From positions 1-5,289 of the forward strand of contig CANOUM010000129.1 in the NCBI GenBank assembly GCA_947570515.1: a stretch of DNA of 5,289 nt. Reading direction: 5' to 3'. Both the position numbers and the translations under genes were made by a program. This stretch comes from an uncultured Clostridia bacterium (lineage in GTDB: Bacteria > Bacillota > Clostridia > Lachnospirales > Bianqueaceae). Below the pieces are notes generated by a model. It did no database searches. It was not told the origin of the DNA and was given only the letters and a program-made list of their open reading frames with translations. This document shows, one piece after another, positions 1 through 4,737 of the stretch. Numbering within the stretch: position 1 is the stretch's first letter; the number at the start of each line of letters is the position of its first letter.

Positions 1-386
1 GTTCCCTGTTCACGCAGCAGCTTAGTCAGATACCGTGTATCGATGACGCAGATACCGGGAATATTCTGGGCCTTAAAAAAGGTGTCGAGATCTCCCTCAC
101 TCCTGAAATTGGAGGGAATCTGACACCAATCATTGACGATATATGCTGTTAAATGGGAAGCGGTACTTTCAAAGTCACTGGGAATGACTCCGTAGTTTCC
201 GATCAGCGGAAAGGTCTGGACGAGTATCTGGCCATAGTAGCTGGGGTCGGTGATGCTTTCCAGATAGCCGGTCATCGCAGTGGTGAAGACCACCTCACCG
301 AGGGTTCCCTCGCCGTTTATCGAGGCGCCAAATCCCTGCCCTTCAAGGCATTCGCCGTTTTCAAGTAGTAAATACACTGTTTGCAT
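1..386 (-). CDS. carA: Carbamoyl-phosphate synthase small subunit, N-terminal part (partial, cut by window edge)
   Basis: This is the glutamine-hydrolysing small subunit of carbamoyl-phosphate synthase. The family releases ammonia from glutamine and passes it to the large subunit CarB to make carbamoyl phosphate for pyrimidine and arginine synthesis in the cytoplasm. Only the first 128 codons are present; the reading frame is open to base 1, so the C-terminal class I amidotransferase domain with its Cys-His-Glu triad lies outside. Visible family motifs are GEVVFTTAMTGYLESITDPS (residues 30-49), the adjacent YYGQILVQTFPLIGNYG (50-66), SNFRSEGDLDTF (92-103) and IDTRYLTKLLREQG (115-128). The ATG at 386 is preceded by GAGGAG with a 6-nt spacing, and this ribosome binding site directly abuts the TAA of the upstream regulator gene. 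The 12-nt gap and absence of a terminator imply cotranscription with the glutamine synthetase and ANTAR genes. carB would be expected just beyond the window, but this cannot be seen. Confidence 0.95.
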   Translation of the reverse strand, partial: MQTVYLLLENGECLEGQGFGASINGEGTLGEVVFTTAMTGYLESITDPSYYGQILVQTFPLIGNYGVIPSDFESTASHLTAYIVNDWCQIPSNFRSEGDLDTFFKAQNIPGICVIDTRYLTKLLREQG

Positions 387-398
387 AATTTTCTCCTC

Positions 399-968
399 TT
401 ATTCTATTTCATAACTCTGCAGGATTGTTTCTGCCATTTCACGCCTTGTGATGCGGCGGTTCATGGCCTCCTTTTCGATATAGCGGTGCGCATTTTCCTC
501 TGTCATATTTTCATACTGAATCAGCAGGCATTTTGCTCTGCCTACCAGCCGGATATCTTCGATTTTCTGCTCAAGCTTAGCCTGCTGCGGCATTGTTTTC
601 AGCAAACGCTGATGCAGCGCCAGCAGAATCTGCGCGGCATGACGGAAAAATGCCTTTCCCATTCCCGGGGTAAACACAAAAACGCCTTCCCGTTTCATTT
701 TTTCTGTCATTTCTTCCGCATGATCCTTTTTCACAACCAGCATCACGCCGGCGGCTGTTTTCGCTGCCGTTTTAGCAATCTCACAGCCATATTCTTCTGA
801 TAACGGCGAGACAATCAGCACCACCGCAAACTCGTATTCCGCTAAAAGCCGTCTCGCCTGCACCGTATTCTTAGCTGTATAAACCTCTGTCAGCCCGCAC
901 TCGGCCAACAGCTGCGTGAAAATATCCCGATTTTTTTCTCCATGAGAGACCAATAAAACCTTTTCCAT
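399..968 (-). CDS. ANTAR-domain RNA-binding antiterminator with degenerate receiver domain
   Basis: A 189-residue regulator. ANTAR proteins bind small RNA hairpins in mRNA leaders and prevent formation of an intrinsic terminator. Residues 1-115 look like a response-regulator receiver fold starting MEKVLLVS, but it is degenerate: the acidic pair after beta-1 is S8/H9, the phospho-acceptor position aligns with V53 (LIVSPLSEEYG, 51-61), and the usual beta-5 Lys-Pro is T100-P101. Residues 117-140 form a charged linker helix, probably a coiled coil for dimerisation. Residues 132-185 are the ANTAR domain: IRLVGRAKCLLIQYENMTEE (139-158), AHRYIEKEAMNRRITRREMA (160-179), with the typical helical A-K, A and A-M positions. 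The gene lies 22 nt after the type I glutamine synthetase and 12 nt before carA, so it is probably in their operon. Pairing of an ANTAR protein with clostridial glutamine synthetase is known (NitR next to glnA in Clostridium). The binding hairpins proposed here lie in the leaders of both synthetases of this window. The start at 968 is preceded by an AAGGAAGAG stretch; it is the only sensible start. Confidence 0.93.
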   Translation of the reverse strand: MEKVLLVSHGEKNRDIFTQLLAECGLTEVYTAKNTVQARRLLAEYEFAVVLIVSPLSEEYGCEIAKTAAKTAAGVMLVVKKDHAEEMTEKMKREGVFVFTPGMGKAFFRHAAQILLALHQRLLKTMPQQAKLEQKIEDIRLVGRAKCLLIQYENMTEENAHRYIEKEAMNRRITRREMAETILQSYEIE

Positions 969-990
969 GCGCTGCTCTTCCTTACTTCAT

Positions 991-2292
991 TCAATAAAAA
1001 AACAAATTCGCGGCAATTTCTTCTTTCAGATTTTCATTGCCATATTCCTGCCACCATCGCTCCTGCTGCGTGAAATATTTCTGTCTCAGCGATTCCGGAA
1101 GCACCTTTTTAATAAAATTGCTTTCCTGGGCTATATCGATCGCCTCGCGCAGATTGCGCGGTAAAAGAGGAAGCCCCTCTTCTTCCTTGACTTCGTACAG
1201 ATTCCGGTTGCAGGGCGGCTGCAACCTCTTTCCCTGCTCCACCCCTTCCATTCCGGCATGAATCAGCAATGCAAATGCCAAATAGGGATTACATGCCGGA
1301 TCTGCTGATCGCAGCTCCATACGGCTGTATTCTCCGGAGGATGCCGGGATCCGTACCAGCTGTGACCGGTTTTGATGCGACCATGTGACATACCGCGGCG
1401 CTTCAAAGCACCCCAACCGGCAATATGAATTATTGATCGGATTCAAAAAGGCTGTGATTTCTGCTGCATGATCCAAAATTCCCTGAATAAAGCTTTCTGC
1501 ATACGGATTATGCTGCTCTCCTGTTTGAAACAGATTTTGCGCGCCCTGCGCTAATGAAAGATTGATATGCAGTCCATTGCCGCTATCCTCCCAAAAGGGT
1601 TTGGGTAAAAAGCTGGCAAAGAGCTGATGCCGGTGTGCGATGGATTTGACTGCCCACTTAAATGTCATAAAACTATCGGCCGCCGTGAGTGCATCGGCGT
1701 AACGAAAATCAATTTCGTTCTGCCCCTTTCCTCTCTCATGATGCGCACTTTCCGGTTTCATGCCAAGCGCTTCAAGCGCTGCGCAGATTTCTCTTCTGAT
1801 TGAATCCCCCTGATCAAGCGGCGTGGTATCCGCATAGCTGCCTTGATCCATCGGCTTTAAAAGAGGTATGGAATCCTCTGTTTTTAACAGGTAAAATTCA
1901 CATTCTGTTCCAATCCGGCAAATATACTTTAAATTGGCGGCGCGCTGCACTGCTTTCCTGAGAATCGTTCTGGGCGCTTCCTCCAAGTCGCTGCCGTCCG
2001 GCTTTTTGATATCGCAAAACATCTGCACCATGCGGCCGGCCTCTTCTTCCCAAGGCAATATGACAACCGTTGAGCAATCTGGTACTAAAAACAGATCAGA
2101 GCACGCTACGGTCTCATACCCCAAAACCGCAGATCCATCAAAGGAGACGCCGTAGGTAAAAGCCTTGGGCAATTCCTGCGCCGTAATCGTAATATTTTTT
2201 TGCCGGCCAAACAAATCACAAAAAACCAATCTGACAAATTTCACATCATGCTCCTGCACAAACTGCAGAAGTTCCTGCTCGCTTTGTTTCAT
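991..2292 (-). CDS. glnA: Glutamine synthetase, type I
   Basis: Cytoplasmic enzyme joining ammonia to glutamate with ATP to make glutamine; the family forms dodecamers. The 433 residues match the short GSI-alpha size. The N-terminal beta-grasp domain (about 1-100) holds SFDGSAVLGYE (50-60), with the latch aspartate D52. The catalytic domain shows GTECEF (128-133), HHERGKGQNEI (184-194) with metal and glutamate ligands, NGLHINLSL (239-247) with H242, NNSYCRLGCFEAPRY (287-301) with flap glutamate E297, NRSQLVRIP (308-316), and RMELRSADPACNPYLAFAL (324-342). All catalytic positions I can align are kept, so it should be active. Differences from the textbook enzyme: T61 where Bacillus subtilis has feedback residue Arg62, and C291 for the usual Lys in SYKRL. 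NLYEV (364-368) covers the adenylylation-loop region, but there is no evidence of that control. Start: the ATG at 2292 follows GGAGAAGG by 6 nt and lies downstream of the leader terminator. The frame stays open to an ATG at 2487, but that start lies upstream of the promoter and would add 65 non-family residues. Confidence 0.94.
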   Translation of the reverse strand: MKQSEQELLQFVQEHDVKFVRLVFCDLFGRQKNITITAQELPKAFTYGVSFDGSAVLGYETVACSDLFLVPDCSTVVILPWEEEAGRMVQMFCDIKKPDGSDLEEAPRTILRKAVQRAANLKYICRIGTECEFYLLKTEDSIPLLKPMDQGSYADTTPLDQGDSIRREICAALEALGMKPESAHHERGKGQNEIDFRYADALTAADSFMTFKWAVKSIAHRHQLFASFLPKPFWEDSGNGLHINLSLAQGAQNLFQTGEQHNPYAESFIQGILDHAAEITAFLNPINNSYCRLGCFEAPRYVTWSHQNRSQLVRIPASSGEYSRMELRSADPACNPYLAFALLIHAGMEGVEQGKRLQPPCNRNLYEVKEEEGLPLLPRNLREAIDIAQESNFIKKVLPESLRQKYFTQQERWWQEYGNENLKEEIAANLFFY

Positions 2293-2294
2293 CG

Positions 2295-2302
2295 CCTTCT
2301 CC
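2295..2302 (-). promoter_or_regulatory. Ribosome binding site fixing the glnA start
   Basis: On the minus strand this reads GGAGAAGG. GGAG ends 6 nt before the ATG at 2292, a normal spacing. It lies just after the leader terminator U-tract, so it would be transcribed only when termination fails. It decides between the 2292 start and the longer open frame beginning at 2487. Confidence 0.8.
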
Positions 2303-2313
2303 GTTTCATTTAT

Positions 2314-2364
2314 AAAAAAAGCGTCTATGAGCGCCCTTTTCCTCCAAAGGCCTACCCATAGACG
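2314..2364 (-). terminator. Intrinsic terminator (attenuator) in the glnA-ANTAR-carA leader
   Basis: Read on the minus strand, CGTCTATGGGT (2364-2354) pairs with GCTCATAGACG (2332-2322) over 11 positions, two of them G-U wobbles. An inner stem CCTTT/AAAGG (2350-2346 with 2339-2335) fills the loop. The outer stem is followed after one C by seven T (2320-2314), the standard intrinsic terminator form. It sits between the promoter and the glnA ribosome binding site, so unless overridden it should stop transcripts before the operon. Its 5' arm contains the GTCTA that also forms the 3' arm of the proposed ANTAR hairpin, so the two structures exclude each other. Confidence 0.82.
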
Positions 2365-2374
2365 TCCTTGTCTA
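2359..2374 (-). promoter_or_regulatory. Candidate ANTAR-binding antiterminator hairpin in the glnA leader
   Basis: On the minus strand TAGAC (2374-2370), loop AAGGAC (2369-2364) and GTCTA (2363-2359) form a perfect 5-bp stem, extendable by one G-U pair. The hexanucleotide loop has A at position 1 and G at position 4, the established signature of RNA sites bound by ANTAR proteins. It lies at the extreme 5' end of the predicted transcript, and its 3' arm is the 5' edge of the terminator stem. A second downstream hairpin, CCTTT with loop GGAGGA (2350-2335), has G at loop position 4 but G rather than A at position 1, so it is at best a divergent second element. Confidence 0.72.
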
Positions 2375-2383
2375 CTGGAGGCC

Positions 2384-2412
2384 AGTATAACACCTTCTTT
2401 CTTTCCTGTCAA
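2384..2412 (-). promoter_or_regulatory. Sigma-A promoter of the glnA-ANTAR-carA operon
   Basis: On the minus strand, -35 TTGACA (2412-2407, perfect consensus), a 17-nt spacer and -10 TATACT (2389-2384, one mismatch). The start point is expected near 2376-2378, giving a leader of about 85 nt before the glnA ATG. The strength of the match suggests control falls after initiation, at the leader terminator. Confidence 0.87.
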
Positions 2413-2440
2413 TGTCTTTTTTACTTTTTGCAATTTTCTA

Positions 2441-2469
2441 TTGACAATCCTGCAAATTATGGGTATACT
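2441..2469 (+). promoter_or_regulatory. Sigma-A promoter of the type III glutamine synthetase gene
   Basis: TTGACA (2441-2446), a 17-nt spacer and TATACT (2464-2469): the same hexamers and spacing as the divergent promoter. The two -35 boxes are back to back, separated by 28 nt of AT-rich DNA (2413-2440). The start point is expected near 2476-2477, giving a leader of about 85 nt. Confidence 0.87.
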
Positions 2470-2481
2470 CTCTGGCAGATA

Positions 2482-2495
2482 CAGCAAAGGCGCTG
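2482..2495 (+). promoter_or_regulatory. Candidate ANTAR-binding antiterminator hairpin in the type III synthetase leader
   Basis: CAGC (2482-2485), loop AAAGGC (2486-2491) and GCTG (2492-2495) form a 4-bp stem with a hexanucleotide loop having A at position 1 and G at position 4, as in known ANTAR RNA targets. A further T-A pair (2480 with 2497) is possible across an A-C mismatch. It begins about 5 nt after the predicted transcription start. Loop and 3' arm together are the 5' arm of the terminator, so the two folds are mutually exclusive. The loop closely matches the hairpin in the divergent leader (both C-AARGRC-G). The neighbouring downstream hairpin (2496-2509) has no A/G loop pattern. 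Confidence 0.7.
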
Positions 2496-2521
2496 CAGGG
2501 AACTCTCTGCTGCGCCTTTTT
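2486..2521 (+). terminator. Strong intrinsic terminator (attenuator) in the type III synthetase leader
   Basis: AAAGGCGC (2486-2493) pairs with GCGCCTTT (2512-2519). After one T-T mismatch, GCAGGG (2495-2500) pairs with CTCTGC (2505-2510) around loop AACT (2501-2504). A run of T (2517-2521) follows the GC-rich stem. It lies between the promoter and the gene, 40 nt before the start codon, and no open frame of note ends in front of it. This makes it an attenuator rather than the end of an upstream gene. Confidence 0.88.
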
Positions 2522-2560
2522 ATATCAACAGGATGAATGCTTTGAAACGGAGGAATATCT

Positions 2561-4657
2561 ATGAACTTTGTATCTGTACCCGAAACCTTTGGTACTATGG
2601 TTTTTAATGATCATGTGATGAAGGAGCGGCTGCCCAAAACTACGTATCAGGCGCTGCGCAGAACCATGGAACTTGGGAAACATCTGGATCCGGACATTGC
2701 CAATATAGTAGCCAATGCCATGAAGGACTGGGCCATAGAAAAGGGCGTAACCCATTTTACCCACTGGTTTCAGCCCATGACCGGCATTACCGCCGAAAAA
2801 CATGACAGCTTTATTACGCCGCAGGGTGACAGTGCCGTAATCATGGAATTCAGCGGCAAAGAACTGGTTAAGGGTGAGCCGGACGCCTCCAGCTTTCCCT
2901 CTGGCGGCCTGCGCGCTACCTTTGAAGCCAGAGGATATACAGCCTGGGATCCTTCCTCTTATGCATTTATAAAAGATGGAACACTCTGTATTCCCACCGT
3001 GTTTTATTCTTACAGCGGTGAGGCTCTCGATAAAAAAACGCCTTTGCTTCGTTCCATGGAGGTACTGAACAAACAGGCACTGCGCATTTTACGCCTATTT
3101 GGACATAACGACGTATCACGGGTCATCACCACTGTCGGACCTGAGCAAGAGTACTTTTTAGTCGATCTTGATCTATACGCACAGCGTGAAGACCTGCGCC
3201 TTTGCGGCCGTACTTTATTTGGCGCCATGCCGCCTAAAGGACAGGAACTGGACGACCATTATTTTGGCAACATCAAGCCTCGTATTGCCGCTTTTATGAA
3301 AGAGCTGGACGAAGAACTCTGGAAGCTGGGCATCTATGCCAAAACAGAACATAATGAAGTGGCACCTGCCCAGCATGAACTGGCTCCCATTTTTACCAAT
3401 ACCAATATGGCTACCGATCATAACCAGCTCACGATGGAAACGATGAAGAAGGTAGCGCGCCGTCATGGCCTCGCCTGTCTTCTCCATGAAAAACCCTTTG
3501 CTGGCGTGAATGGAAGCGGCAAGCACAACAACTGGTCTCTTTCAACCAATACAGGACTGAATCTTTTGGAGCCGGGAGAGTCTCCGCAGGATAATGCTCA
3601 GTTTCTTCTCTTTTTAACCGCTGTGATCAAAGCCGTCGATGAATATCAGGATCTTCTTCGTATGTCCGTGGCCAGCGCTGGCAATGACCATCGCCTCGGT
3701 GCTCAGGAAGCGCCTCCTGCCATCGTTTCGATGTTTTTAGGCGACGAACTCACCGGCATTCTGGACTCTATTGAACAGGGCTCGAGCTATGACGCGCGCT
3801 GCAGCGAGGTGATGAAGGTCGGCGTTCATATTTTACCCCGCTTTCCTAAGGACACAACCGACCGCAACCGTACCTCTCCCTTTGCCTTTACCGGCAACAA
3901 ATTTGAATTTCGTATGTTAGGCTCTGATCTTTCCATTGCCGGGCCCAATATCATTTTAAATACGATTGTTGCAGAAGCCTTAAATCAGTTTGCCGATGAA
4001 CTGGAAGCAGCGGATGATTTCAATGCTGCACTACAGACTTTAATCAAAGAAAATATTGCTGCGCATCGCCGTATTATCTTTAACGGCAATAACTACTCTG
4101 AGCAATGGGTACAGGAAGCGTCCCGCCGTGGTCTCTTCAACCTTTCCAGTACAGTAGAGGCACTGGCCCCCTTTATTGATCAGAAAAACATAGATCTTTT
4201 CATCAAGCATAAAATCTTCACTGTTTCTGAAATTCATTCGCGTTACGATATCCTCATGGAAGAATACTGCAAAAAGATTCTCATTGAGGGCCGTATCATG
4301 ATCGATATGGCACGCCGTCAGATTCTTCCGGCTATGCTTCAATATACTCATAAGCTCACGCAGGCTGTTTTAGACAAAAATACCCTTTCTGCTGCTCTTG
4401 TCTGCGATGCAGAGCTCTCGCTCGTACGTCAGCTCTCTGAGCTTTCCTCCTCTTTTATGACAAAGCTAGATGCACTGGATACTTCTCTGCAAGCAGCTCA
4501 GCATCTTGCCTGCCTCTCCGAGCAGGCTACCTATTATCGTGATACTGTGCTGCCTGCTATGGCAGCGCTGCGCGCAGATGCTGATCAGGCTGAGCAGCTG
4601 GTTGCCGTCTCTGATTGGCCGCTGCCCACGTATACGCAGCTTCTGTATTATCTCTAA
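2561..4657 (+). CDS. glnN: Glutamine synthetase, type III
   Basis: Cytoplasmic ammonia-assimilating enzyme of the large GSIII class, made of about 700 residues per subunit; this one has 698 and appears complete. Motifs in order: KGVTHFTHWFQPMTG (61-75), characteristic of the class; EFSGKEL (96-102); FPSGGLRATFEARGYTAWDP (112-131); TVGPEQEYFLVD (191-202) with the catalytic-site glutamates; KTEHNEVAPAQHELAPIF (261-278); EKPFAGVNGSGKHNNWSLST (310-329); SAGNDHRLGAQEAPPAIV (372-389); and FEFRMLGSDLSIAGPN (448-463). The C-terminal part (about 560-698) is helical and less conserved, as usual for the class. The ATG at 2561 follows GGAGG (2549-2553) by 7 nt. Its own promoter and an attenuated leader lie upstream, divergent from the type I synthetase operon. 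No terminator is visible after the TAA, so some readthrough into the downstream kinase gene is possible. In other species the same class is annotated glnA; glnN is used here to separate it from the type I gene. Confidence 0.96.
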   Translation: MNFVSVPETFGTMVFNDHVMKERLPKTTYQALRRTMELGKHLDPDIANIVANAMKDWAIEKGVTHFTHWFQPMTGITAEKHDSFITPQGDSAVIMEFSGKELVKGEPDASSFPSGGLRATFEARGYTAWDPSSYAFIKDGTLCIPTVFYSYSGEALDKKTPLLRSMEVLNKQALRILRLFGHNDVSRVITTVGPEQEYFLVDLDLYAQREDLRLCGRTLFGAMPPKGQELDDHYFGNIKPRIAAFMKELDEELWKLGIYAKTEHNEVAPAQHELAPIFTNTNMATDHNQLTMETMKKVARRHGLACLLHEKPFAGVNGSGKHNNWSLSTNTGLNLLEPGESPQDNAQFLLFLTAVIKAVDEYQDLLRMSVASAGNDHRLGAQEAPPAIVSMFLGDELTGILDSIEQGSSYDARCSEVMKVGVHILPRFPKDTTDRNRTSPFAFTGNKFEFRMLGSDLSIAGPNIILNTIVAEALNQFADELEAADDFNAALQTLIKENIAAHRRIIFNGNNYSEQWVQEASRRGLFNLSSTVEALAPFIDQKNIDLFIKHKIFTVSEIHSRYDILMEEYCKKILIEGRIMIDMARRQILPAMLQYTHKLTQAVLDKNTLSAALVCDAELSLVRQLSELSSSFMTKLDALDTSLQAAQHLACLSEQATYYRDTVLPAMAALRADADQAEQLVAVSDWPLPTYTQLLYYL

Positions 4658-4674
4658 TCCTGCGCCATTTTCTC

Positions 4675-4703
4675 TTGCAGTCATCGGCTAATTGCAATAT
4701 AAT
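4675..4703 (+). promoter_or_regulatory. Predicted promoter of the sugar kinase gene
   Basis: TTGCAG (4675-4680, four of six matches to TTGACA), a 17-nt spacer and a perfect TATAAT (4698-4703). The start point would be near 4710, about 28 nt before the kinase ATG. It makes the kinase an independent transcription unit, although readthrough from the synthetase gene cannot be excluded. Confidence 0.68.
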
Positions 4704-4714
4704 ACCCTTATATT
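4696..4714. repeat. Short perfect inverted repeat over the kinase -10 box, possible operator
   Basis: AATATAA (4696-4702) and TTATATT (4708-4714) are perfect inverted arms separated by TACCC. They cover the -10 box and predicted start point, a common place for a repressor operator. The arms are pure A/T, so chance is a real alternative, and no regulator gene is visible here to pair with it. Confidence 0.3.
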
Positions 4715-4737
4715 CTGAGATGGAGGAACTATTTCCT

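Noticed and set aside
381..800. Plus-strand 139-codon open frame
   Set aside because: It lies antisense to the ANTAR gene, whose protein is clearly recognisable; the plus-strand product is Cys/Phe/His-rich low-complexity sequence with no recognisable domain.
2341..2381. CCTCCA (2381-2376) pairing with TGGAGG (2346-2341) as an outer leader stem
   Set aside because: Most of the first arm lies between the -10 box and the predicted start point, so it should not be in the RNA.
2293..2487. In-frame 65-codon N-terminal extension of the type I glutamine synthetase (start at 2487)
   Set aside because: The extension covers the promoter, leader hairpin and terminator, has no match to the family, and a good ribosome binding site serves the ATG at 2292.
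2165..2536. Plus-strand 123-codon open frame across the divergent region
   Set aside because: It runs antisense to the glutamine synthetase N-terminus and through both promoters, with no convincing ribosome binding site or family resemblance.
2537..2545. Tiny open frame ATG CTT TGA before the type III synthetase start
   Set aside because: Two codons only, without its own ribosome binding site; nothing suggests a leader peptide.
3215..3526. Minus-strand open frames inside the type III synthetase (also 3010-3228, 4040-4351 and 2525-2803)
   Set aside because: They are shadows of a strongly conserved plus-strand gene and show no recognisable protein features.
4658..4737. Possible terminator after the type III synthetase
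   Set aside because: No GC-rich stem followed by a T-run is visible; the only dyad here is the A/T-only repeat over the kinase promoter.
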